From Candidatus Bathyarchaeum sp. (lineage in GTDB: Archaea; Thermoproteota; Bathyarchaeia; Bathyarchaeales; Bathyarchaeaceae): a DNA stretch of 16,661 bases. Location: NCBI GenBank assembly GCA_003096235.1, contig PIXT01000080.1, positions 1-16,661 of the forward strand, given 5' to 3'. Each line of letters begins with the position of its first letter. Position 1 is the first letter of the stretch. Below are positions 1-6,883 of the stretch, piece by piece. The translations under genes and the position numbers were made by a program. The notes beneath the pieces are model-generated. The model ran no database searches. It worked only from the letters and a program-made list of their open reading frames with translations, and had not been told where the DNA came from.

Positions 1-751
1 CAATGTTTGCTCCAGGAGCCATCCCCAAGCCGCCGATAAGCTGCGCTGCCTCATCAGAGAGTATGTCGCCAAACATGTTTGGAGTAACAAACACATCAAA
101 CGTTTCTGGCTCTTTGATTAGCCGCATCGACGCAGCATCAACATACAACTCATCAAACTTTATGTCCGGATACTGCTTAGCCACTTCCCTGCAACATCTC
201 GCAAACAGTCCACATGTCTTCTTCATAACGTTAGCCTTGTGAATGGCAGTAACTCGTTTCTTGCCATTTCTTTTTCTGGCTATTTCGAAAGCTTTCTTTG
301 CTATTCGTTCGCTGTTTTTCTTGGTTATGACTCGTATGCAGATTGCGCTGTCTGCCATTTCAAATTCTATTCCTCTGTAAACGTCTTCGGTGTTTTCTCG
401 AACAAAGAACATGTCAATGCCAGGTTTCAAGCTGGGAACTGGAGGATACTCCTTGATTGGTCTTAGGTTGGCGTAGAGGTCAAACATGATTCTTAGTTTA
501 ACTATAACGTCCGCAGCTGTTTCTCCTACTGGTCCTTTCATGCACGCGTGAGAATTTCTAATTATTTCAATTGTTTTTTCTGGAAGTGCTACTCCAGTCT
601 TTTCGTAGCATGTGTCTCCAGCTTCAACTTGGATTACCTCCAAGTCGATGTCAAATTTTTGTTGAACAGCATTCAATATTTCTATTGTTGCTTCTGATAA
701 TTCGGGTCCTATTCCGTCCCCTGGGATTAAAGATATTTTGTATTTACTCAT
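1..751 (-). CDS. leuB: 3-isopropylmalate dehydrogenase (isocitrate/isopropylmalate dehydrogenase family), 5' part only
   Basis: N-terminal 250 codons of a decarboxylating beta-hydroxyacid dehydrogenase; the 3' end lies beyond the left edge. The protein starts MSKYKISLIPGDGIGPEL, the nucleotide and substrate-binding start typical of the family. It continues with the substrate-binding segment LRIMFDLYANLRPIK, the FFVRENTEDVYRG segment, and the catalytic-region pieces HKANVMKKT, DAASM and TPNMFGDILSDE. Expected reaction: NAD-dependent oxidative decarboxylation of 3-isopropylmalate in leucine synthesis. The ATG overlaps the leuD stop by 8 nt (ATGAGTAA), so translation is probably coupled. Because it directly follows leuC and leuD, LeuB is the best call. 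Homoisocitrate or isocitrate dehydrogenase cannot be excluded from a partial sequence, since the family is notoriously cross-annotated. Confidence 0.88.
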   Translation of the reverse strand, partial: MSKYKISLIPGDGIGPELSEATIEILNAVQQKFDIDLEVIQVEAGDTCYEKTGVALPEKTIEIIRNSHACMKGPVGETAADVIVKLRIMFDLYANLRPIKEYPPVPSLKPGIDMFFVRENTEDVYRGIEFEMADSAICIRVITKKNSERIAKKAFEIARKRNGKKRVTAIHKANVMKKTCGLFARCCREVAKQYPDIKFDELYVDAASMRLIKEPETFDVFVTPNMFGDILSDEAAQLIGGLGMAPGANI

Positions 752-1244
752 TTGTTTCAAATCTCCTTTTCAGATGTGAAATTAATCCTCCATTCTCAAG
801 AATTTCCATGATGAACTCTGGAAGACATGTTGCCTGCAATACAGAGCCGTTTGTTTTATTCTCAACTTTGCCTGTCTGCAAATTCACAGCTAATTCGTCT
901 CCCTCTTTAACTTTGCCAGAAACTCCAGTGCATACCAAAACAGGTAAACCTATGGTTATGGCGTTCCTGTAGAATATGCGCGCAAACGATTCAGCCAGCA
1001 CGCATTTGACTCCAGAATACTTCAATGCAATGGGTGCTTGTTCTCTGCTGGAGCCGCAACCAAAGTTTTTGGCGCCAACAACTATTACTCCGTTGGCTGC
1101 TTTTTCTGGGAATTTTGGGTCTAAGCCTTCCATGGCGTGTTTTGCCAACTCGTTTGGGTCTGTGTGAACCAAGTATGGTCCGGGCAAAATAACGTCTGTG
1201 TCTACGTTATTTCCGAACTTGATTGTTTTTCCTGTGATAGTCAA
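744..1244 (-). CDS. leuD: 3-isopropylmalate dehydratase small subunit
   Basis: Swivelling-domain small subunit of the aconitase-type isomerase, 166 aa, normal for archaeal LeuD. Visible motifs: GNNVDTDVILPGPYL near the N-terminus, GAKNFGCGSSREQAP in the middle (substrate-binding Ser/Arg) and the FARIFYRNAITIGLPV strand. The start is inferred as TTG at 1244, three bases past the leuC stop, with GGAG about 11 nt upstream inside the leuC end; the longer open frame reaches well into leuC without family similarity. The specificity loop after YL reads V26-H27. In the methanogen enzymes, Arg-Thr at these two positions marks homoaconitase, and Val at position 26 marks isopropylmalate isomerase. The isopropylmalate role is therefore favoured. 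It acts as a heteromer with LeuC. Confidence 0.9.
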   Translation of the reverse strand: MTITGKTIKFGNNVDTDVILPGPYLVHTDPNELAKHAMEGLDPKFPEKAANGVIVVGAKNFGCGSSREQAPIALKYSGVKCVLAESFARIFYRNAITIGLPVLVCTGVSGKVKEGDELAVNLQTGKVENKTNGSVLQATCLPEFIMEILENGGLISHLKRRFETNE

Positions 1245-1246
1245 CT

Positions 1247-2512
1247 TTACACATTCTCCATTGTTTTTCTGGGGTCCGTGATTTTTCCAGTTAATGCTGA
1301 CGCAGCGACTGTTGCCGGAGACGCCAAATACACGAATGATTTGGTGCTTCCCATTCTTCCAATAAAGTTTCTGTTGGATGTGCTTATACATGCCTCGCCG
1401 TCTGCCATGATGCCCATGTGTCCACCTAAGCATGGACCACAGTTTGGATTACCGATTGTTGCACCAGCATCCATGAACGTTTTGATTAGTTCTTCGTTTA
1501 AGGCATTCAAGTATATTTCTTGGGATGCGGGAATCACAATTAACCGAACAGTTTTCGCTATTTTTTTGCCCTTTATTATCTGGGCTGCGGCTCTTAGGTC
1601 TTCTAGGCGACCGTTTGTGCATGAGCCTATGAATGCTTGGTTAACCTGTGTGTCCTCTACTTCGGATACTGGTTTAACATTATCTACCGAATGCGGAACA
1701 GCAACCTGAGGCTCTAAATCAGAAACGTCCACATCCACAACTCGTTCATATTTTGCGTCTGCGTCGCTTTTAATTGCATTAAATGGTTTATCTGTTCGGC
1801 TCTTAACATAATCTATTGTCTTTTGGTCAGGTTCAATTAAGCCTGCTTTGGCGCCCATCTCAACCGCCATGTTGGCTAACACCATTCTGCCGTCAATTGT
1901 CATGTCCCGTATTGTGGAACCGCCAAACTCTAACCCCTTATAGATTGCGCCGTCAGCACCAATCTTGCCAACAATGCTCAGCGTCAAGTCTTTAGCTGAC
2001 ACTAATTTCTGGAATTTTCCTGTCACGTTGACCTTGATGACTTCAGGAACCCTGAACCACAGCTTGCCTGTTGCAAAAACTGCAGCCATCTCTGTTGAAC
2101 CAATTCCGGTCGCAAATGCACCAAAGGCGCCGTAAGTGCATGTGTGAGAATCTGAGCCAACAATCACCTCTCCAGGTCGGACATAACCCCTCTCGGGCAT
2201 CACCTGGTGGCAGACTCCGCCTCTGCCTACGTCATAGAAGTTTTCTATGTTTTGTTCTTGGGCGAAGTTTCTTACCGTCTTGTGTAAGCCTGCTGATATC
2301 ACTGAGCTGGCTGGAACCAGATGGTCTAGGATGATTACTACCTTGTTTTTGTCCCAGACTTTTTTGGCTCCGATTTCTCGGAATGATTTGATGGCTAATG
2401 GACCTGTTAGGTCATGGGTCATTGCCACGTCAATGTTTGCTTCCACTATCTCTCCTGGGGAAACCTCTTGTTTGCCTGAGGCGTTGGCTAAGATTTTTTC
2501 TAATATGTTCAT
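1247..2512 (-). CDS. leuC: 3-isopropylmalate dehydratase large subunit
   Basis: 421 aa, the usual size of the archaeal/thermophile-type large subunit. It isomerises 2-isopropylmalate to 3-isopropylmalate through a [4Fe-4S] cluster. Cluster ligands are visible as Cys298 (GSCTNGR) and Cys358 and Cys361 (NPNCGPCLGGH). Other family motifs are TGPLAI, DHLVPASS, GSDSHTCTYGAFGAFATGIGS and the C-terminal ASPATVAASALTGKITDPR. The ATG at 2512 is preceded by a GGTGA ribosome-binding site. It is the first gene of a leuC-leuD-leuB operon. No leuA is in view, so the condensation step is encoded elsewhere. Homoaconitase is the main alternative; the small-subunit loop argues against it. Confidence 0.93.
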   Translation of the reverse strand: MNILEKILANASGKQEVSPGEIVEANIDVAMTHDLTGPLAIKSFREIGAKKVWDKNKVVIILDHLVPASSVISAGLHKTVRNFAQEQNIENFYDVGRGGVCHQVMPERGYVRPGEVIVGSDSHTCTYGAFGAFATGIGSTEMAAVFATGKLWFRVPEVIKVNVTGKFQKLVSAKDLTLSIVGKIGADGAIYKGLEFGGSTIRDMTIDGRMVLANMAVEMGAKAGLIEPDQKTIDYVKSRTDKPFNAIKSDADAKYERVVDVDVSDLEPQVAVPHSVDNVKPVSEVEDTQVNQAFIGSCTNGRLEDLRAAAQIIKGKKIAKTVRLIVIPASQEIYLNALNEELIKTFMDAGATIGNPNCGPCLGGHMGIMADGEACISTSNRNFIGRMGSTKSFVYLASPATVAASALTGKITDPRKTMENV

Positions 2513-2782
2513 GGTATGTCACCTTCAATCTGGCTTTTCCATATAAGTTTATCCACTATATGGTATGTTGAAGAACCGTTTTCTGGTATGCTAAAAACTG
2601 TTTTGCAAGAGGCTGTGCTAACAAACTTTCGCATTTTTGGGCGAACTGCCTTATCGATAGAGGAAACGATCCCTCAATTTTACAACCTCTAGCAAGCCAA
2701 ACCCCATTCAGTCTTAAAAGTTTTTAGGAACACACCTTAGGATTTAAATCTTAAGAGGTTATGATAGGCTGAATAGGTAGGT
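2513..2782. promoter_or_regulatory. Divergent promoter region between leuC and the EndA-like gene
   Basis: This 270-bp gap holds no convincing ORF. Toward EndA (plus strand), ATTTAAAT at 2742-2749 is a good archaeal TATA box; it predicts transcription starting near 2772, about 10 nt before the TTG start. Toward leuC (minus strand), TATA-like elements are seen at 2556-2563 (CATATAGT) and 2541-2546 (TTATAT). The former gives a short leader that includes the GGTGA site, the latter an almost leaderless transcript. A short motif GGTATG(T/C) occurs three times on the plus strand near 2513, 2562 and 2586; its meaning is unknown. Confidence 0.5.
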
Positions 2783-3361
2783 TTGAAAGTTTTGGCGTTA
2801 GACAAATCCGAAGTTGAGCCTGAGAAGAACCAAGTTGTTATGCCTATTGTTGCTTCTGTAAAAGAAACAGAGGTTACCGTTTCTTCGCCGGAAGGAATCG
2901 AAGAGTTCTCCCAGAAAGGCTACGGTGTCACTGAAGGCGGCAAGCTGCGTCTCGGCTTCTATGAAGCCTTGTTTCTTTTAGCCAAACGAGCAATAGAAAT
3001 CAAAGACAAAAAAACAAAAGAAAAGATTGTTTTTGAGGATCTTCTCAAGCGCTTCCAGTCTGTTGACAAAGATGCGTGGGTCAGATACCTTATTTACCGT
3101 GACCTACGTAGCCGCGGTTACGTGGCTCGGGAAGGCTTCGGCTTAGGGATTGACTTTAGGCTCTACGAAAGAGGAGACTACGGCAAAGGAACCGCCAAGC
3201 ACCTCATATTTGGAATACAGGAGGGGCAGCCAGTATCAATAGAGAAGCTGGCGAGAACTCAACGTTACGTTCAGAACTTGAAGAAAAACTTGGTTCTTGC
3301 GGTTATTAACCGTAGAGGCGAAATTGTTTACTATTCTCTTTCAGAACTTAACCTAAAATAA
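2783..3361 (+). CDS. endA: tRNA-splicing endonuclease subunit (EndA-like), catalytic His uncertain
   Basis: 192 aa, archaeal tRNA-intron endonuclease family. After a ~45-residue extension, the N-terminal domain starts at GYGVTEGGKLRLGFYEALFLL. The nuclease domain spans about residues 95-190 (DAWVRYLIYRDLRSRGYVA, FRLYERG, NLKKNLVLAVINRRGEIVYY). Of the Tyr-His-Lys triad, Tyr128 (LYERG) and Lys167/168 are visible. The position where the family has His (HSxYxV pattern) appears to be Thr137; a His occurs three residues later, at 140. It may therefore be the structural subunit of a heterotetramer, or have a shifted His. Two intron-bearing tRNA genes lie 3.5-4 kb downstream. The start is TTG at 2783, though TTG at 2792 has better spacing to AGGTAGG. 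hisS follows after 17 nt, probably in the same operon. Confidence 0.82.
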   Translation: MKVLALDKSEVEPEKNQVVMPIVASVKETEVTVSSPEGIEEFSQKGYGVTEGGKLRLGFYEALFLLAKRAIEIKDKKTKEKIVFEDLLKRFQSVDKDAWVRYLIYRDLRSRGYVAREGFGLGIDFRLYERGDYGKGTAKHLIFGIQEGQPVSIEKLARTQRYVQNLKKNLVLAVINRRGEIVYYSLSELNLK

Positions 3362-3378
3362 CGTGTTGGTGAAATAGA

Positions 3379-4671
3379 TTGTTCAAGACTGTTCGCGGAA
3401 TGAGAGACCTGCTTCCCGTGGACGCTGAGAAGATGCGTCGTGTCGAGCAGGTTTCCAGAACAATTTCTAAGTTGTATGGCTACAACGAGATAATTACTCC
3501 AGTTTTGGAATCGTATGAGCTTTTGGCTGCTAAGACCAGCGAGGAAATACGTGAACGAATGTACACCTTCAAGGATCTTGGAGACCGAAAGGTTGCTATG
3601 CGTCCAGAATTCACTGCGTCTGTTGCCCGATTGGTGGTTAATAAACTAAAAAACGAGCCAAAACCCATGCGGCTCTTTAGCGTAGGAAGCCTTTACCGTT
3701 ACGACGAGCCCCAGTATGGCAGGTTCCGAGAGTTTTGGCAAGCCAACTATGAACTTTTTGGCTCAGCTAGACCCGAAGCAGACGCAGAAATTTTGATACT
3801 TACAAACAATGTTCTCAGCAAGTTGGGGCTAAAGAGTTACAGCTTCAAGGTTGGGCACACAGGAATCCTTAGGGGAATACTGACTCAGGAGGGGCTGGAT
3901 GACAAAAAACAGAACAGCGTCCGCCAGCTTTTGGATAAGAAACTTTGGGCTGAGGCTCTTGATGTTGCGCGTGAGGCTGGCGTTTCAAAGAAGGGTCTGG
4001 ATGTTCTTGAGCGTCTTCTTGAAACAAAAGGTGAAGACGCCTTTGAGGTGTTATCACAAATCAAAGACAGCGTTCAAGGCTACGAGACTGCTGTTGCTGC
4101 CGTAGATAATCTGTGGAAGATACTTGAGCTGATAAAAGACAGCGGAGAACAACTAGAGATTGTTGTGGAGGCGGGCTTCGCTAGAGGTCTAGAATACTAC
4201 ACTGGAATGATTTTTGAGTCCTATGTTCCGGGTCTCGACATTGCCTTGGGCGGTGGAGGTCGCTACGACAAGCTGATCGAGCTCTTTGGAGGCGAACCTA
4301 TTGCTGCGGTTGGAGTTGCCCAAGGAATTGACCGAATCGTTTTGGCGCTAACAAAACAAAACGCAATCCAAGAACCATCAAAAGATAGGAGCGTTGCGGT
4401 TATCTCTGTAAAAGATGAATGTGTGGCGAAGGCTCTGGAGCTTTCAGCAATGCTTAGGAGCAGTGGAGTGCTAGTGGAAGTTGCGGTTATGGGGCGTTCC
4501 ATCAGAAGAGCTTTGACGGATGCTGACAGAAGGGGCGTCGCATACGCTGTGATTGTTGGTCCCAACGAATTGGCAGAAAAGAAAGTTGTTCTGCGGGAAA
4601 TGAAAAAGAGCACACAGCGAACAGTCCAGATCAGTAATCTTGCTGAGGAAATATTGGCGGGCTCGGCGTAG
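3379..4671 (+). CDS. hisS: histidyl-tRNA synthetase
   Basis: 430 aa, class II aminoacyl-tRNA synthetase that charges tRNA-His. It begins FKTVRGMRDLLP, with motif 2 at LYRYDEPQYGRFREFWQ, the histidine-specific AGFARGLEYYTGMIFE, and motif 3 at GGGGRYDKLIELFGG followed by GVAQGIDRI. The C-terminal ~95 residues (VAVISVKDE to ISNLAEEIL) match the anticodon-binding domain of group IIa enzymes. The start is TTG at 3379 with GGTGA 7-8 nt upstream, 17 nt after the EndA-like gene, suggesting co-transcription. The last 41 bp overlap the oppositely oriented CPBP protease gene. Confidence 0.96.
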   Translation: MFKTVRGMRDLLPVDAEKMRRVEQVSRTISKLYGYNEIITPVLESYELLAAKTSEEIRERMYTFKDLGDRKVAMRPEFTASVARLVVNKLKNEPKPMRLFSVGSLYRYDEPQYGRFREFWQANYELFGSARPEADAEILILTNNVLSKLGLKSYSFKVGHTGILRGILTQEGLDDKKQNSVRQLLDKKLWAEALDVAREAGVSKKGLDVLERLLETKGEDAFEVLSQIKDSVQGYETAVAAVDNLWKILELIKDSGEQLEIVVEAGFARGLEYYTGMIFESYVPGLDIALGGGGRYDKLIELFGGEPIAAVGVAQGIDRIVLALTKQNAIQEPSKDRSVAVISVKDECVAKALELSAMLRSSGVLVEVAVMGRSIRRALTDADRRGVAYAVIVGPNELAEKKVVLREMKKSTQRTVQISNLAEEILAGSA

Positions 4672-5728
4672 TTTGGTTCTGGCTATTTTTTTCTCTTCTT
4701 TTTTCAATTGTTCTAACCAACTTAAGAAAACCTAAGGCTGCTGCTATAGTCCATCCTAAAACTCCAAGAATGACGCTTATGATGGTTACTGTATTGGCAA
4801 ACGGTAACGTAGCGGGGTACAGCTCTGAAAGTAGAATGTAGGTGTCGGTGTATACGTTGAAGAACCAGTGCATGATTATGGATGCTTGGGCGCCATACAC
4901 TACATAACTTAAGCCTAAGACTAAACCCGCAAACCCTGCAGATGTGACTTTTCCAATTTCCCAGCTGACTCCTGGGTCAAAATGAGCTAAACCAAAAATT
5001 ACTGAAGTGAATATAATGGCGCCCCACTCGACTAAACTGATTCCGTTTCTAATTCCATGTTCTTTAACCGTTTTTGCGCCAGCCATTCTTTTTGCTTTAT
5101 CTGGGAACAAGAAGGACATAACGAAAAGTTTCGTTTTTTGTCTCAAAGAAAACGTTGCCACATTTTTCTTAGTTACAAATAAGTAGATGCAAAGGATGGC
5201 TCCGATTGGAATTAGTCGGAAACCGATTTCTTCAAACACGGCAGCGTATGATAGGTCTAAAAACTCTACGAACAGGTCACTTTGTATTGGGGATGTTCCT
5301 GTTGGGATTCCCCCTGCTTCTTGAACGCTTTGTAGTGCTACGACAGCGATTAACGTCATGCTGTTTATGATGGGCATTGCGAATAGGCAATTGTTGAACA
5401 GTTTTCTTGTGGGTTTGGTGATGCTTTCTTTGATTGTTTGGGGGAAACTTTCTTTGACTTTCCACGCTGCAACTAGGCTTAACGTGAAGATGCTCCAAAG
5501 CCCAAAAAAGATTACACCTACCTCCAGCCTTATCGGAATATCTATTGCCATGTTAAGAACCCAGACCTGTAAAACTGATGAATGAAGCATGCTGGTGCTC
5601 AATCCTTCAGGTGTAAAGTAGAACAATGCTGGTTCTAAGACAATTGCTAGGAAATACAAGAAAACCGTGAAGAGCACCAACACTACCAGAAACATTTTGG
5701 CAAAAATCCTCAATGCATCAAACATCAT
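4631..5728 (-). CDS. CPBP family intramembrane metalloprotease (Abi/CAAX-like)
   Basis: Polytopic membrane protein of 365 aa with about seven to eight hydrophobic segments. It carries the CPBP signature motifs: E166-E167-x3-R171 (FEEIGFR), FGLAH ending at H249, and H287-x3-N291 (MHWFFN). These are the proposed metal/active-site residues of the Rce1-like intramembrane proteases. A charged stretch of ~30 residues between the first and second motif is probably a cytoplasmic loop. The tail (EKRREKNSQNQTTPSPP) is hydrophilic. I prefer ATG 5728 (or GTG 5731) over GTG 5743, because GGAG at 5739-5742 is then correctly spaced. Substrate unknown. It is convergent with and overlaps the end of hisS. Confidence 0.85.
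   Translation of the reverse strand: MMFDALRIFAKMFLVVLVLFTVFLYFLAIVLEPALFYFTPEGLSTSMLHSSVLQVWVLNMAIDIPIRLEVGVIFFGLWSIFTLSLVAAWKVKESFPQTIKESITKPTRKLFNNCLFAMPIINSMTLIAVVALQSVQEAGGIPTGTSPIQSDLFVEFLDLSYAAVFEEIGFRLIPIGAILCIYLFVTKKNVATFSLRQKTKLFVMSFLFPDKAKRMAGAKTVKEHGIRNGISLVEWGAIIFTSVIFGLAHFDPGVSWEIGKVTSAGFAGLVLGLSYVVYGAQASIIMHWFFNVYTDTYILLSELYPATLPFANTVTIISVILGVLGWTIAAALGFLKLVRTIEKRREKNSQNQTTPSPPIFPQQDY
4686..4704 (+). terminator. T-rich terminator after hisS
   Basis: Just past the hisS stop the plus strand shows T7 (4686-4692) and T6 (4699-4704), the oligo-T pattern that terminates archaeal transcription. It lies antisense inside the 3' coding part of the CPBP gene, encoding its Lys-rich cytoplasmic tail. 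Confidence 0.5.
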
Positions 5729-5899
5729 CACAGGCTGCTCCACGACAATTTACTTGTTTAGATGTAACAGTGAATGGTTGAATGGGATTTAAGTTTCATG
5801 ATGTGGGCGGCGTTCTTTCACAGATGTTATGTTGCCGTGTTAGCCAAAATTTTTAGGCGCCTTTAAGTTGTTTTCACGCCTCTTTTTAGCTGTGAATAG

Positions 5900-6139
5900 C
5901 TACTGGTTTGAAGTGTTTTCTTTTTCAAGGCGTTGTATTTCTTTGATAAATTCAAGTATTGTGGGCTGGATTCTAACTTCTTTTGTGTCTTCGTTTAGTT
6001 TAATGAAGTCGTATTCGTTTAGGAAGCTGACAACCTTTTCTGCTTTAGGTTTGGATAGTGCAAGTTTTTCTGTGATTTCTTTTAGGGTGTGCCACTTGCC
6101 GTCTTTGAGTAACGATAGAGCTTCATCGATTGTTGACAT
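5900..6139 (-). CDS. small winged-helix DNA-binding protein
   Basis: 79 aa. Residues 1-60 fit a winged helix: ALSLLKDGKWHTLKEITEKL (helices 1-2), SKPKAEKVVSFLNEYDFIKL (recognition helix) and a short wing, NEDTKEVRIQ. A C-terminal helix, ILEFIKEIQRLEKEN, could dimerise. GAGGA lies 6 nt before the ATG. Likely a transcription regulator of unknown target. The divergent region upstream contains the inverted repeat CTAGAATGTTCTAG, a candidate operator. It might auto-regulate and control the plus-strand genes at 6328-6839. Confidence 0.75.
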   Translation of the reverse strand: MSTIDEALSLLKDGKWHTLKEITEKLALSKPKAEKVVSFLNEYDFIKLNEDTKEVRIQPTILEFIKEIQRLEKENTSNQ

Positions 6140-6209
6140 GTGTTTTCCTCTTTGATGGGATTGAGGTTGTTGTTATTGTGCATAAGTGTGTTGTGAATTT
6201 GTTCTTCAT
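6123..6209 (-). CDS. possible leader peptide upstream of the winged-helix gene (28 aa)
   Basis: A short frame starting ATG at 6209 with GGAG at 6219-6222 (9-nt spacing). It encodes 28 residues (starting MKNKFTTHLCTITTT) and ends TGA at 6123-6125, overlapping the winged-helix start by 17 nt. The good ribosome-binding site is the only positive sign. The putative TATA for the winged-helix gene (AAAATATG, ~6207-6214) overlaps this ATG, so the ATG may lie upstream of the transcript start, which argues against the gene. Confidence 0.2.
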   Translation of the reverse strand: MKNKFTTHLCTITTTSIPSKRKTHVNNR

Positions 6210-6221
6210 ATTTTTCGTCTC

Positions 6222-6285
6222 CTAGAATGTTCTAGAGATTTGATTGACTTTTTCTATATTTTATTTCTATATCACTGTTCTAGAA
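6222..6285. promoter_or_regulatory. Palindromic operator-like sites between divergent genes
   Basis: CTAGAA-TG-TTCTAG (6222-6235) is an inverted repeat with 6-bp arms. A second TTCTAGAA palindrome sits at 6278-6285, and both include GTTCTAGA. Between them are TATA-like runs on the plus strand (TTTCTATATTTTATTTCTATATC, within 6251-6273, split here by its two TATA cores). Placement on both sides of the promoter, between a winged-helix regulator and divergent plus-strand genes, fits regulator-binding sites. Confidence 0.4.
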
Positions 6286-6327
6286 AACTGGTAGGGAACT
6301 TCCTTTCGTATATCTTTATATTCAATA

Positions 6328-6441
6328 ATGCCAAAGGAACATACCGCAATCCAAGCACCTAAAAACACCAACAACAGCGGCAAACAAGCCAACAACAAAC
6401 ATGTTTGGCAAAACCCGCAGGCGCATGGAGGAAAAAAATAA
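6328..6441 (+). CDS. possible small protein, 37 aa, coupled to the next gene
   Basis: ATG at 6328 opens a 37-codon frame (MPKEHTAIQAPKNTNNSGKQ...) rich in Asn, Lys, Gln and His. Its TAA stop overlaps the ATG of the following gene as TAATG, and the GGAGG serving that gene lies inside its last codons, a layout typical of translational coupling. No ribosome-binding site is evident before its own ATG. No family recognised. Confidence 0.35.
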   Translation: MPKEHTAIQAPKNTNNSGKQANNKHVWQNPQAHGGKK

Positions 6442-6839
6442 TGGAACGAACCGAAGTAAAAGAATTCGTTGACGGTCTAAGAACCGAATGGAAACACCTA
6501 TGGCAAAATCGGTTAGATGACAAAATAAGAGCAGAAGGAATAGCAAAACAAGACTACTCCAAACTGCTTGTCGAACAAGGAACAGTAATCATGGCAACAA
6601 GAGACTACAAACCCCTCGAATTCTTCGACATCGTAGAAGATTACCTTGGGTGCGATGCACAAAAAGCGGTTCCTCCAAACGCAACAGTAGGCGGATGGGG
6701 AAAATTCATCCGAACTAACATACGCAAACAAAAAAACACAACAAAACGAACATACACCCCGCCTAAGCCAACCCACAAAAAGGGTCAACAACAAAAGAAA
6801 GGCGGAAGAGGCTGGCGACACACCAAACTACTGTTGTAA
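6441..6839 (+). CDS. hypothetical basic protein, 132 aa
   Basis: The ATG at 6441 has GGAGG at 6427-6431 (9-nt spacing), better than the TTG at 6405. The first ~95 residues look globular and mixed-charge (ERTEVKEFVDGLRTEWKHLW, DYKPLEFFDIVEDYLGCDAQ, NATVGGWGKFIRTNI). The last ~45 are a flexible tail rich in Lys, Arg, Thr and Gln (KRTYTPPKPTHKKGQQQKKG), suggesting nucleic-acid binding. No known family is recognised. Codons are A-rich, unlike the neighbouring housekeeping genes, consistent with an accessory gene. It may be controlled by the divergent winged-helix regulator. Confidence 0.65.
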   Translation: MERTEVKEFVDGLRTEWKHLWQNRLDDKIRAEGIAKQDYSKLLVEQGTVIMATRDYKPLEFFDIVEDYLGCDAQKAVPPNATVGGWGKFIRTNIRKQKNTTKRTYTPPKPTHKKGQQQKKGGRGWRHTKLLL

Positions 6840-6866
6840 TCCATCAAATAGTAACTCTAACCGCTG

Positions 6867-6881
6867 AAAAAACCAATTTTT
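6867..6881. terminator. Bidirectional oligo-T terminator
   Basis: The plus strand reads A6-CCAA-T5 here. T5 at 6877-6881 can end the plus-strand gene finishing at 6839. The complementary T6 at 6867-6872 lies 12-17 nt past the tRNA-Arg 3' end on the minus strand. Oligo-T tracts are the archaeal termination signal. Confidence 0.45.
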
Positions 6882-6883
6882 GA

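Noticed and set aside
1137..1709. 190-aa plus-strand frame over leuC/leuD
   Set aside because: Antisense to unmistakable aconitase-family genes.
5845..5865. AGGCGCCT palindrome as part of a terminator hairpin
   Set aside because: Only 8 bp and no adjacent T run in the right orientation; could be chance.
5868..6155. 95-aa plus-strand frame over the winged-helix gene
   Set aside because: Antisense shadow; the minus-strand frame has the ribosome-binding site and a clear winged-helix pattern.
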